Position numbers and translations under genes: made by a program. The notes under the pieces were generated by a model that saw only the letters and a list, made by a program, of their open reading frames with translations, did no database searches and had not been told where the DNA came from. Of a stretch of DNA of 64,000 nt, positions 34,313-42,780 are shown piece after piece. This DNA comes from Fibrobacter sp. UWB4 (GTDB taxonomy: Bacteria > Fibrobacterota > Fibrobacteria > Fibrobacterales > Fibrobacteraceae), in contig NZ_MWQI01000001.1 in NCBI RefSeq assembly GCF_002210345.1, forward strand, positions 682,001-746,000. Direction: 5' to 3'. The stretch's first letter is position 1. The number at the start of each line of letters is the position of its first letter.

Positions 34313-35317
34313 ATGTCTGAAGTGAAGAATTTTTCTGCGAAAGATTTTTACAAGATTGATTTGAAAAACTCAACGTTGCTCGATGTTCGCGAACCAAGCG
34401 AAGTCCTTGTACGGCCTGTGAATGGCGCAATCCAGATTCCATTTTTTGAACTTTCAAAAAGAATAGATTCTATCCCCAAAGACAAGCCTGTTTACGTGTT
34501 CTGCACAACTGGAGACCGTTCTGAACAGGTTGCCGAAATTCTTGCCGATCGTGATTTTGACGTGTATAATGTCGAAGGCGGGCTTAACGCCGTACCTAAG
34601 GCTCATTTTGTAGATGCTAAAAATCTTAGCTGCCCAGGGCCGATCGTAAAGGTTGATGAGGTGGTGCGTGACGCTTTAGTCGGCGATGAAATCCAGGTCG
34701 AAGCGACTGAAAAAGCTTTTGCGCTCGATGTCAAAACTTGGTGCGAACGTACCGGAAATGAATTGAAATCGCTCAATGAAAAAGATGGCGTTATTTATGC
34801 GACCATCATCAAGCGAAATGCTCCCGTCGCTGAAAAACGGGAATTTGAACATGCGAAGACTTTTGTCGTTTTCAGTGGCGATTTAGATAAGGCGATTGCG
34901 TCGTTCATCATGGCAAATGGCGCTGCCGCAATGGGTCGCCCGGTGACAATGTTCTTTACGTTCTGGGGCGTAAGCCTTTTGCGTAGACCTGAAAAGGTTC
35001 GCGTCAAAAAATCGTTCATCGGTAAAATGTTCAGTTTGATGCTCCCGCGTGGTTCCAAAAAGCTTGGACTTTCTCGCATGAATTTTGGCGGTCTTGGCGC
35101 AAAGATGATTCGTGCGGTGATGAAACAGAACGGAGTCTCTTCACTCGAAGAACTGATTGAAAACGCAAGGCAAAAAGCCGTAAAGTTTGTCGCTTGCCAA
35201 ATGTCGATGGAACTGATGGGAATCGCTCCCGAAGAACTGATTGACGGCGTAGAACTTGGCGGTGTCGCGACAATGCTTGGCTCCACCGAAAAATCGGACT
35301 TGACCTACTTTATTTAG
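34313..35317 (+). CDS. Rhodanese / TusA / DsrE-like three-domain sulfur-transfer protein
   Basis: A 334-residue fusion. Residues about 8-95 are a rhodanese (LLDVREPSE, active-site Cys in FCTTGDRSE). Residues about 100-170 are a TusA domain with intact motif [14 protein letters not shown]. Residues about 180-334 are a DsrE/DsrF-like domain ([20 protein letters not shown] ... [14 protein letters not shown] with a conserved Cys). The three could relay a persulfide along one chain. It is transcribed from promoter G and its stop overlaps the convergent sbp stop by 4 bases. Confidence 0.88.
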   Translation: MSEVKNFSAKDFYKIDLKNSTLLDVREPSEVLVRPVNGAIQIPFFELSKRIDSIPKDKPVYVFCTTGDRSEQVAEILADRDFDVYNVEGGLNAVPKAHFVDAKNLSCPGPIVKVDEVVRDALVGDEIQVEATEKAFALDVKTWCERTGNELKSLNEKDGVIYATIIKRNAPVAEKREFEHAKTFVVFSGDLDKAIASFIMANGAAAMGRPVTMFFTFWGVSLLRRPEKVRVKKSFIGKMFSLMLPRGSKKLGLSRMNFGGLGAKMIRAVMKQNGVSSLEELIENARQKAVKFVACQMSMELMGIAPEELIDGVELGGVATMLGSTEKSDLTYFI

Positions 35318-36330
35318 CGAATTTGGTCGAAAATAGCTCCATCGGCAAAGTGCTTGGCTTGCGCCTTGTCCCAACCGCCAAAATGCTCAATCGTAATCAG
35401 GTTGACGTTCTGGTCAAATTCCTTGTACTCGTCAAGAATCGCCTTGTTTGTCGGACGGTAATGATGCTTTGCCGCAACAAGCTGCGCTTCATCGGAGTAT
35501 AGATAATTCAGGTATTCCGTCGCTAGTTTACGTGTGTTGCGTTTGTCTACAATTTTGTCTACAATCGCGACAGAAGGCTCTGCCAAAACGCTCACACTCG
35601 GCATCACGATTTCATATTCCTTGGGGTAATCCTTGAGCGAAAGGAAAGCCTCATTTTCCCAAGAAAGCAACACGTCGCCCTTGCGTTCTTCAATGAACGT
35701 GTTTGTAGAACCGCGCGCACCCGAAGCGAGGTCAAGAACATTCTTGTAAAGCTTCTTCATGAAACCTTTGACTTGCTCCTCATCTCCGTTAAACTGTTTT
35801 TCTGCATAAGCCCAAGCCGCGAGATAATTCCAGCGCGCACCGCCCGAAGTTTTGGGATTTGGCGTGATGATGCCGATGCCGTCCTTGACGAGATCGTTCC
35901 AGTCCTTGATTTTCTTGGGATTCCCCTTGCGCACGAGAAACACTATCGTCGAAGTGTAAGGAGCGCTGTTGCGTGGAAATTCCTTGACCCAGCCGTTTTC
36001 AATAAGCCCAGCGTCACGGACAATGTTCACATCGTATTCCAGTGCGAGCGTGACCACATCTGCCTCAAGCCCGTTCACCACCTCAAGCGCCTGCTTGCCC
36101 GAACCGCCATGAAACTGCGTAATCTTCACATCTTTGCCGGTCGTCTCTTTCCAATGCTTCATGAAAATATGATTGTAATTGGAATAGAATTCACGCGTCG
36201 GATCGTAAGACACATTGACAAGCGAGTTGTTCTCAATCTCGGGAGCCTTTTCCGAACTGCAACCGAAAAAACAACCCGCGCCCGCCACCAGCGCCACTGC
36301 AAAAACTGTCTTGAAAAAATGCAGATTCAT
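35314..36330 (-). CDS. Second sulfate-binding lipoprotein
   Basis: A 338-residue paralogue of the Sbp at 26181, very similar along its length (same [20 protein letters not shown] and [18 protein letters not shown] blocks), with its own lipoprotein signal ending CFFGC. It has no permease genes beside it and presumably feeds the same CysTWA complex. No GTATTGGACA promoter was found upstream; GAAGGA serves as ribosome-binding site. It may bind a different oxyanion or be expressed under other conditions. Confidence 0.9.
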   Translation of the reverse strand: MNLHFFKTVFAVALVAGAGCFFGCSSEKAPEIENNSLVNVSYDPTREFYSNYNHIFMKHWKETTGKDVKITQFHGGSGKQALEVVNGLEADVVTLALEYDVNIVRDAGLIENGWVKEFPRNSAPYTSTIVFLVRKGNPKKIKDWNDLVKDGIGIITPNPKTSGGARWNYLAAWAYAEKQFNGDEEQVKGFMKKLYKNVLDLASGARGSTNTFIEERKGDVLLSWENEAFLSLKDYPKEYEIVMPSVSVLAEPSVAIVDKIVDKRNTRKLATEYLNYLYSDEAQLVAAKHHYRPTNKAILDEYKEFDQNVNLITIEHFGGWDKAQAKHFADGAIFDQIR

Positions 36331-36375
36331 AGTGAAATTCCTTCTTATTGAGAATGATAGTAATATTTTTGCAAT

Positions 36376-36456
36376 GTCACCCCGGACTTGTTCTCTTTGA
36401 CCACTTATGCTTTAGCATTTATGTGGTCATGATCCGCGAATGGGGACGGGGTCGCC
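36376..36456. repeat. 81-bp compound palindrome, copy 1
   Basis: GTCACCCCGGACTTG...CTCTTTGACCACTT...AGTGGTCATGATCCGCG-like...GGGGTCGCC. The same arrangement, an outer palindrome interrupted by a second hairpin, recurs at 45193-45272. Confidence 0.55.
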
Positions 36457-36481
36457 TATTTCAATATGAATTTATTTTATA

Positions 36482-36660
36482 ATAAGGAAGGGGGAGGAAT
36501 CCCCCTCGCTTCAGCCTTGCCCATTGCGTCATCCTGAGCGTTAGCGAAGGATCCAGTTAAGTTATAACACTGGGCAAGTCTTCCGCTACCTCCTCTGCGG
36601 GGCTCAGACGCCGCCCCGCAACGCCTGGCTAGCCCTGCCCAACCCGCCCTTTTTTGCATG
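36482..36660. repeat. GC-rich repeat block upstream of the restriction-modification genes
   Basis: Holds a CGTCATCCTGAGCG...GAAGGATCCAGT repeat followed by a GC-rich stretch with GGGGC...GCCCC pairing and ending CGCCCTTTTTT, terminator-like. No convincing gene: a 60-codon frame across it reads through repeats. It marks a sharp fall in GC content at 36660. Confidence 0.5.
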
Positions 36661-36730
36661 ATTTTTCTTAGTATGTCATTTTATGCCATTCTAAAAAATC
36701 TAAATTTTAAAGAGAAAAGGATGAAATTCT

Positions 36731-37771
36731 ATGACTCCATATTCTCGACATATAGATAAAACTTTAGCAATCAAGATTACAGAAAAACCTGTAGTTTTAG
36801 ATTTATTTGCTGGATGTGGTGGTCTTTCTCTGGGATTTGAATCTGCTGGGTTTGAGACTATTGGCTATGAAATGGTTGCGGAGGCGGCTGAAACATATAA
36901 CAAGAATCTTAAAGGACGCTGCTTCTGCGAAAAACTTTCTCCAGGATTTATATATCCCCAAAACAAAAAAATAGATATTGTGATAGGCGGACCTCCGTGC
37001 CAACCTTTTAGTGTTTTTGGAAATCAACTTGGAATGAAAGATGTTCGAGATGGTTTTCCTATATTCATAGACGCTGTTAAACGAATAAAACCAAAAGTTT
37101 TTATGTTTGAAAACGTGCGAAACCTCGCTTTTTCGCATAAAGATTATTTGGAATTGATTTTGACAGAATTAAGAAATCTTGGATATATAATTTCTTATAA
37201 GGTGATGAACGCGTCTAGATTTGGTGTACCGCAGAATCGTGAAAGACTTATTGTTGTTGGACACAAGTCGCAATTTATTTTCCCGAAAGAATTACAGAAA
37301 TCAGTAACTGTTGGAGATGCTCTTGGAGACATTATGGAAATGGTGACTGATGAAAAGATGATCTTGACACCTCGGCAAGATGAATATATTGCCGCATACG
37401 AAAAAAAATCCCATTGTGTTCGTCCTCGGGATTTGCACCCCGAGTTGCCGTCAAGAACCGTTACCTGTCGAAATTTGGCTGGTGCCACAAGCGATATGCT
37501 TCGCGTGAAATTGAAAGATGGACGTCGCAAACGGATTTCAGTTCGTGAAGCCGCGAGACTACAGTCGTTCCCGGATTGGTTTGATTTTGCTGGCAATGAA
37601 AGTCGGCAGTTTTATCAAATAGGAAATGCAGTTCCTCCAATGTTGGCTCATCATATAGCCTTAGCAATAAAAGAGACTTACTATAAGCCTTGTAAATCGT
37701 TGTCGGAAATACAGTCGATTAATGAAGCTGAATGTTATTCTTATGATTTGTTTGCGAGGGTGGGAACATGA
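36731..37771 (+). CDS. DNA (cytosine-5) methyltransferase
   Basis: A 346-residue C5-methyltransferase. Motif I VLDLFAGCGGLSLGF (about residue 23), motif IV GGPPCQPFSVFG with catalytic Cys, motif VI ENVRNL, motif VIII region QNRERL, motif IX-X REAARLQSFPDW and QIGNAVPP. It would protect the cognate site of the endonuclease encoded downstream; the genes overlap by four bases (ATGA). The pair is markedly AT-rich against its neighbours and flanked by a repeat block, which suggests horizontal acquisition. The target sequence cannot be read from the protein. Confidence 0.93.
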   Translation: MTPYSRHIDKTLAIKITEKPVVLDLFAGCGGLSLGFESAGFETIGYEMVAEAAETYNKNLKGRCFCEKLSPGFIYPQNKKIDIVIGGPPCQPFSVFGNQLGMKDVRDGFPIFIDAVKRIKPKVFMFENVRNLAFSHKDYLELILTELRNLGYIISYKVMNASRFGVPQNRERLIVVGHKSQFIFPKELQKSVTVGDALGDIMEMVTDEKMILTPRQDEYIAAYEKKSHCVRPRDLHPELPSRTVTCRNLAGATSDMLRVKLKDGRRKRISVREAARLQSFPDWFDFAGNESRQFYQIGNAVPPMLAHHIALAIKETYYKPCKSLSEIQSINEAECYSYDLFARVGT

Positions 37772-38766
37772 TAAAAAAGTTTACGGGTGAAAAATCTGAT
37801 AAGCTGCAAAATCTTTACCAAGATATGCTCGTCATTTTGGAGTGTGTTGGAATTCCTACAGAAGATTTGACGGATAGGGCGAAAGAAAAAATGGTTGGGG
37901 CTTGCCTTGCTGTAGGAAATGTCAGAAATGAATTAAGTGAAATTTGTTGCTTGCCGAAAGAAAATGCATTGAAAACGCGTGATATCATTAATTTCGAAAA
38001 CGAAAATTTTGGAGAACACATTTCTTCTGGTTCTTATGATGATATTCGCCGCAAGGATTTGTTGCGTCTAAAAGAAGCGAATGTAGTTTTGAGTTCTTCA
38101 TCTTTTGATAAGCAGGCGACGAATGATCCTAGTCGTGGGTATATTTTGAATCCTCATTTTGTTGAGCTTGTTTGTCATTATGGAAAAAAATCTTGGGCTA
38201 ACGCGTTGTCTGAATATCAGGTTCAAAATGACTCCTTGAAAGAGATGCTTGCTCGCAAGCGAAACCTTGAAAAAATACCCATAAAGTTGCCCAATGGTAT
38301 AACATTGTCTCTTTCTGCCGGAGAACATAATGATTTGCAAAAAGCGATTGTAGAGCAGTTTTTGCCTTTATATGGTTTTGGTGCTGAAATTCTATATATT
38401 GGGGATACATCAGATAAATACCTTTTTGTTGAAAAAGAAAAATTGGAGCAAATTCATTTCTTTGAAATTGGACATGAGGAATTACCCGATGTAATTGCGT
38501 ATAGTAGTCAAAAAAACTTATTGTATCTTATTGAGGCAGTACATAGTGCTGGTCCAATGAGCGAAATTCGAGTCAATAAGTTAAAAAATGCTTTGAAAGA
38601 TAGCGGGTGTACTGCACACGTTGTTTTCTTTACGGCATTTCTCAACAAGAAAACGTTCCGCAAATGGTGTGAACAAATCGCTTGGGAAACAGAAGTTTGG
38701 ATTGCTGAAAATCCAGAGCATTTAATTCATTTCAATGGACACAAATTCTTGGATTTGTATAAGTAA
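37768..38766 (+). CDS. Restriction endonuclease, BsuBI/PstI family
   Basis: A 332-residue protein whose C-terminal half matches the BsuBI/PstI endonuclease family: LPDVIAYSSQKNLLYLIEAV followed by HSAGPMSEIR, giving the Asp...Glu nuclease core, with HVVFFTAFLNKKTFRKW and EVWIAENPEHLIHFNG after it. The N-terminal half (residues about 1-170) is helical and probably the DNA-binding part. Coupled to the C5-methyltransferase upstream. AT-rich like its partner. Confidence 0.85.
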   Translation: MIKKFTGEKSDKLQNLYQDMLVILECVGIPTEDLTDRAKEKMVGACLAVGNVRNELSEICCLPKENALKTRDIINFENENFGEHISSGSYDDIRRKDLLRLKEANVVLSSSSFDKQATNDPSRGYILNPHFVELVCHYGKKSWANALSEYQVQNDSLKEMLARKRNLEKIPIKLPNGITLSLSAGEHNDLQKAIVEQFLPLYGFGAEILYIGDTSDKYLFVEKEKLEQIHFFEIGHEELPDVIAYSSQKNLLYLIEAVHSAGPMSEIRVNKLKNALKDSGCTAHVVFFTAFLNKKTFRKWCEQIAWETEVWIAENPEHLIHFNGHKFLDLYK

Positions 38767-38810
38767 AAACATTAAAACTTTAGTTGCGTAATTGTAGGGA
38801 TCTTTTCCCC

Positions 38811-39407
38811 TCACTTCACAATCCCGATGGCGCAATACAATAGCGAGAGTCCCATGAGCGTGTAGAAAATTCTGTGGTGCTTTTTGAAAAGCCCTTGCAG
38901 TAAAACGCCTGCGAAAAGCCACGCCAAATTGCAGATGGGGCCTGTAAGCGGCAATAGTATGCTGAACAGCAGCAAGTGCGGAAAATCCTGGTGGTAGGGG
39001 AGCATGTAGGTCGTGATTGCCGTGAGGCAGAACACCATGATTTTGACGTTCGTGAGTTGCACGAAAAGACCTGTGCGGAAGCTTCCGGTTGTGCGGCTGT
39101 TGCGGATTTCTTCGAGAGGCTTGAACGCTTGAATTAAAAGGCTTATGGCGAGGTATGCGATGTAGGCTGCGCCAACGAATGAAAATACCTTGATGAAATT
39201 TTCAAACGCGCTGCTGATAAAATAAACGATAAAAACGGATACTAGTGAGACGATTGTGTATCCGGTGAAAAGTCCGTACCACTGCTTTATGGCGGCGCTT
39301 TTCCCGCTGCCCATCGCTACCGAGAGAGAACAGAGGTTCGCGGGTCCCGGGGTAATTCCCGAGACGAATGCATAAAGTAAAAAAGAAAGTGCGATTTCTA
39401 GTGACAC
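38811..39407 (-). CDS. LysE/RhtB-family exporter
   Basis: A 198-residue inner-membrane protein with about six hydrophobic segments and the family start LYAFVSGITPGPANLCSLSV (about residues 11-30), including the conserved GxTPGP. Members export amino acids or related metabolites; the substrate here is unknown. It starts with GTG at 39407 and follows bioB by 19 bases, probably in one transcript, which may mean export or uptake linked to biotin-related metabolism, though that is speculation. Confidence 0.85.
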   Translation of the reverse strand: MSLEIALSFLLYAFVSGITPGPANLCSLSVAMGSGKSAAIKQWYGLFTGYTIVSLVSVFIVYFISSAFENFIKVFSFVGAAYIAYLAISLLIQAFKPLEEIRNSRTTGSFRTGLFVQLTNVKIMVFCLTAITTYMLPYHQDFPHLLLFSILLPLTGPICNLAWLFAGVLLQGLFKKHHRIFYTLMGLSLLYCAIGIVK

Positions 39408-39426
39408 TAAGCGACCTGTTCGATGC

Positions 39427-40416
39427 TTATTCGTCTTTGCTTTCTACGGCCCACGTGAAACCCGCATTTTCGATTTGGCGGAATGTGGCTTCTAGGCTTT
39501 GACCGCCTTCGGTGAGGTACCCCGAAGCGAAAATGGAATCGGCGACTTTGAAGAGTTCCTTTTCGTGTCCTTTGAAATAGACTTCGCGACCGGCGGCGCA
39601 GCGGATGTCCGATTTCGGGAGCAATAGACGGGCTAGGCAAAGGATTTTGATGCCGTATTCGAATGTGAGCCCGGAAATGTCGCGGTTGGCGAGGCGTGTG
39701 CCTTTGACCGGCAACAAAAAGTTTATGGGGACGGATTCTGGATTGATGGCGACCAAGTCAAAAAGCATATCGACCACGTCTTCTTTTGATTCGCCCATGC
39801 CGATGATGCCGCCACAGCATATTTCAAAGCCGATGTTCTGCAACATGCGAATGTTTTGGATGCGTCGCTCGTATGTGTGGGTGCTGCAAATTTCGGGGTA
39901 AAAACGGCGGCTCGTATTCAGGTTGTGATTGATGCGGTCAAGGCCTGCCGCCTTTAAAATGCGGGCTTGGTGTTCGGTCAAGAATCCGATGGAACAGCAA
40001 ATGTGCGTGCCCGATTTCTTCATGTGCGCAATGCGTTCGGCGAGTTCTTCAATTTCTTTGTCTGTGAAGCCCATGCCCGAAAGCCCGATGCAATGCCTAG
40101 ACAGGTGGAATTCATCAACAAGATTATTATCGCCGTAGAGCTTGTCGTCCGAAACGCTTTTGTATTTTTCAATGGGCGCTTGGGAATCGCGAGATTGGGC
40201 GCAATAGGCGCAATTTTGAGTGCAGTTGCCGCTACGGACATTCGTCAAAAGCTGGATGTTGACACGATTGCCTTTGTATTTCGTGCGTAATTTGAATGCT
40301 GCTTCAATTAGCAAGTCAAGTTGATTATCCGGAAAATTTAAAATTTGCAAACATTCTTCGCGAGTAAGGGTTTTGCTTTCGTCCCAGTCTTTTGTCAAAT
40401 AATCTGTAATTGTCAT
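39427..40416 (-). CDS. bioB: Biotin synthase
   Basis: A 329-residue radical-SAM enzyme inserting sulfur into dethiobiotin. The radical-SAM cluster motif is CTQNCAYCAQS (about residues 53-63); downstream are ICCSIGFLTEHQ, NHNLNTSRRFYPEI, CCGGIIGMGES and FLLPVKGTRLA. The start at 40416 was chosen because TTTAGGA precedes it and the upstream in-frame region overlaps the -10 box. A palindrome in the promoter spacer (40465-40484) is a candidate operator. BioB itself consumes cluster sulfur, so it fits the surrounding sulfur context. Confidence 0.95.
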   Translation of the reverse strand: MTITDYLTKDWDESKTLTREECLQILNFPDNQLDLLIEAAFKLRTKYKGNRVNIQLLTNVRSGNCTQNCAYCAQSRDSQAPIEKYKSVSDDKLYGDNNLVDEFHLSRHCIGLSGMGFTDKEIEELAERIAHMKKSGTHICCSIGFLTEHQARILKAAGLDRINHNLNTSRRFYPEICSTHTYERRIQNIRMLQNIGFEICCGGIIGMGESKEDVVDMLFDLVAINPESVPINFLLPVKGTRLANRDISGLTFEYGIKILCLARLLLPKSDIRCAAGREVYFKGHEKELFKVADSIFASGYLTEGGQSLEATFRQIENAGFTWAVESKDE

Positions 40417-40456
40417 TCCTAAACTACCGTCATTGAGCTTGTTGAATTTTGGTGAC

Positions 40457-40486
40457 AAATATAAAAGCCAAGTTAATGCTTGGCTA
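40457..40486 (-). promoter_or_regulatory. bioB promoter with palindromic operator candidate
   Basis: Minus strand -35 TTAGCC, 18-base spacer, -10 TATATT. The perfect inverted repeat AGCCAAG-N6-CTTGGCT fills the spacer at 40465-40484, where a bound repressor would block polymerase. Confidence 0.5.
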
Positions 40487-40535
40487 ATACAAAAAAGCTA
40501 TGGCTTGTAGGGGCGTTATTCAAGAAATTGAATGC

Positions 40536-41087
40536 TCAATGGTGATGGTGGTGACCTTCGAGCATTGAATCCATGTGGTGTGCGGGGGCTTGAACCTCGG
40601 AAACTGCCTTCGCCTTGGGCTTGTAGCCTGCAATTCCCGGGTCAACCATCCCGAAGATCATGGCAATGTGAGAAAGCACGAGAAATGCGGCGAGTAGAAG
40701 AATAGCGTATGTCGTTCTTTTCTGCTCGACAACTTTGCGGAATAAAAGTTTCAAGTTCAAAAGAGCGAGCAATATCATCGGAATGCCCGCAAGGATGTAA
40801 GAGAATATGGCTACGACGTCAATCCATGTTCTGAATTCACCAGCAGATGCTAGCGGAATGATGACGTTTGGAATGAAATAGACTATGATTCCAAAGAATG
40901 CGAGTCCCGCAAGAATCCCTGCGACGTGATTTACTTTGGAGAGTGTCGGGTGCGCATTTGGCGATTTGAGCAGGAACAATTCCGTGATGGCGATGGTCTC
41001 TGCGAGAATGACGGGGATTGCCATGAAGAGAATCAGGTTCCAGGGAGAATTCTGCATCAGCAGATCCATATAGTGAGTAGAGTACAT
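40536..41087 (-). CDS. Membrane protein with His-rich tail, function unknown
   Basis: A 183-residue protein with four to five hydrophobic segments (about residues 18-38, 52-78, 88-112, 122-145) and a charged tail ending MDSMLEGHHHHH. I do not recognise a characterised family; it looks like a small permease-type membrane protein. The terminal His cluster could bind Ni, Zn or Cu. Monocistronic. Confidence 0.75.
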   Translation of the reverse strand: MYSTHYMDLLMQNSPWNLILFMAIPVILAETIAITELFLLKSPNAHPTLSKVNHVAGILAGLAFFGIIVYFIPNVIIPLASAGEFRTWIDVVAIFSYILAGIPMILLALLNLKLLFRKVVEQKRTTYAILLLAAFLVLSHIAMIFGMVDPGIAGYKPKAKAVSEVQAPAHHMDSMLEGHHHHH

Positions 41088-41210
41088 GTTGTATCCTTTT
41101 TGTTATGGGTTTGACTTATTCTCCATCTCGTAAAGCAATGTACAAAAAGAAATTATCAAAAGTGTTATTGAAAATTTTGATATCTAGCGCTAAGAAAAAG
41201 TGTAATTTTT

Positions 41211-41813
41211 TTACACATATTTTGAAAGCGTTTTGACATCTTTACCGCTCCACGTGTAGAGCGCGAGCATGGGCTCGTGTTCGGTTTGCATGGAGTGAAT
41301 GTGATTGGACGGGTGCAGTACAAACTCTCCAGGACCGCGTACTTTTGAGATTCCGTCTAATGTCCAGATGGCGTGTCCGGACAAAATGACGTACAGTTCT
41401 GTGGCGGGGTGCAAGTGGGAGGGGTAAAAGGTATTTTTGCCGAGGAGCGTAAAGCCAAAACAGAAATGCTCGTCGTGATAGGGCGCTTCTGGGCCGAGAA
41501 TTTCTCCCCATCCCATTTGATCGGCCAAATCAGGCATGTCGGGGCGCGGCTCGTAATTGTATTTCCACGGCAAATAGGGGAGGGCGGGCTCCAAAGCTTT
41601 TAACAAATCTGCGGTTTCAGGATTCCCGTGCTTGATGGCTTCTCCAATGTAGCGGATTAGCGGCGAGTCGCTTTTTTCAAATTTTCCAATTGGCTTTGGA
41701 ATGTCTCGGACGGCGAAATTGGCGGCTTCGAGTCCGATTTTGTCGTCTATTTTGGCTCTCTTGAAAAGGAACTTTTGAGATTCTTCAATTAAGTTGTGGA
41801 TAACGTTTTTCAT
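41211..41813 (-). CDS. DMSP-lyase-like (DddL family) cupin
   Basis: A 200-residue single-cupin protein. Metal ligands are visible in SHLHPATELYVILSGHAIW (H-x-H-x3-E, about residues 132-150) and a second His in LHPSNHIHSM (about residue 168). The N-terminal helical part and the block HFCFGFTLLGKNTFYPSHLH match the DMSP lyase DddL family, which cleaves dimethylsulfoniopropionate to dimethyl sulfide and acrylate. DMSP is not an obvious gut or rumen substrate, so the true substrate may differ. Last gene of a sulfur-promoter operon, 7 bases after the methyltransferase. Confidence 0.78.
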   Translation of the reverse strand: MKNVIHNLIEESQKFLFKRAKIDDKIGLEAANFAVRDIPKPIGKFEKSDSPLIRYIGEAIKHGNPETADLLKALEPALPYLPWKYNYEPRPDMPDLADQMGWGEILGPEAPYHDEHFCFGFTLLGKNTFYPSHLHPATELYVILSGHAIWTLDGISKVRGPGEFVLHPSNHIHSMQTEHEPMLALYTWSGKDVKTLSKYV

Positions 41814-41820
41814 GGAACCT

Positions 41821-42780
41821 CTATTTTAAACTTGATTTTAACACGGCGACGGTATGGCCGATGACTTCGCCTTTTTTGAACGCTTCGTATGCGGCGGTTG
41901 CTGTAAGTTTTACAGAGTCTAGAGATTTTTCGATTTCAAAAGCGCGGCTACCAGAATCCTTGATGGAAACGCTTGCAAATGCTTTTTGCAAATCATCTGC
42001 GCGATAGAATCTAAATGGCCCGAGGCCTGCTTTTTCTTGTGCGGCGTATCCCGAAATAACATCTTCCGGCTCGGCTTGGACTTTCCAGGAATACGTGAAA
42101 ATTTCAGAACGGAGTCCGGCGAGTTCGCCAAGCTTGATGAACGCATTGAGCGGAACGCGCCCACCAAGCGTTGAATAGACGGCTCCGTTTTCTGCCAAGT
42201 AATCGCGGGCCTGCTTGAGCGCGAGGTAATGCAAGTCGAGCATTTGCTCGTGTACGAATTCGGGAATAGATTCTTCGCGCTTTTCCAAGTAATGCCCGCT
42301 ATTACGTTTGTCTTCAATCTTTGTGTTGTTTGCAAGCGGCACGTTGGGGAGGTTCTCGTAAATCACGTCGTAATTTCGCTTGCCGTTTTGGAGCGGTTGC
42401 AAAAGGTCGCCGTTGCCGAATTCAAATTCGATTTTGGAGGTCTCTTTGATATTGCTTCGAACGTTCTGTGCAGCGGCGGCGACAACGCTTCTTTGCAAAT
42501 CCGTGAAGCCTACGCGTTTTGCTCCCAAAAGCTCAATGCCGGTCAACACGTCAATGCCGGAACCTGTGCCGATGGAAACGAATGAATCAATGTCGTGACC
42601 CAATTTTTCACGAATCAGCTTGAATGCGGGGGCTGCAATGTAGGCAACCCAGTCGCTTTTAATGTCTTCTGTTTTCGGCAGGTAGGCGTGATCGGCAACT
42701 TCAATAGAGAGGTAATCTTTGATGCGCTTTGTCGCACCATTTAATGCAAGGTATTTATTGACATCTACAACGATACTCAT
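41821..42780 (-). CDS. Class I SAM-dependent methyltransferase
   Basis: A 319-residue protein with a Rossmann methyltransferase core: motif I VSIGTGSGIDVLTGIELLG (about residues 68-86), an acidic ribose-binding position in FTDLQ, and YDVIYENLPNVPLAN with an NLPN motif (about residue 140) reminiscent of the NPPY motif of N- and release-factor methyltransferases. The substrate is unknown. It overlaps metY2 by one base (TAATG) and is followed by the cupin, implying joint action, possibly on a sulfur or small organic compound. Confidence 0.75.
   Translation of the reverse strand: MSIVVDVNKYLALNGATKRIKDYLSIEVADHAYLPKTEDIKSDWVAYIAAPAFKLIREKLGHDIDSFVSIGTGSGIDVLTGIELLGAKRVGFTDLQRSVVAAAAQNVRSNIKETSKIEFEFGNGDLLQPLQNGKRNYDVIYENLPNVPLANNTKIEDKRNSGHYLEKREESIPEFVHEQMLDLHYLALKQARDYLAENGAVYSTLGGRVPLNAFIKLGELAGLRSEIFTYSWKVQAEPEDVISGYAAQEKAGLGPFRFYRADDLQKAFASVSIKDSGSRAFEIEKSLDSVKLTATAAYEAFKKGEVIGHTVAVLKSSLK

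Noticed and set aside
36477-36659. A 60-codon frame on the minus strand upstream of the restriction-modification genes
   Set aside because: It reads through a dispersed repeat and a GC-rich palindromic block, and has no start signal.
40536-40556. Five C-terminal histidines in the membrane protein as a cloning tag
   Set aside because: The sequence is in its genomic context between native genes with no vector sequence; His-rich tails occur naturally.
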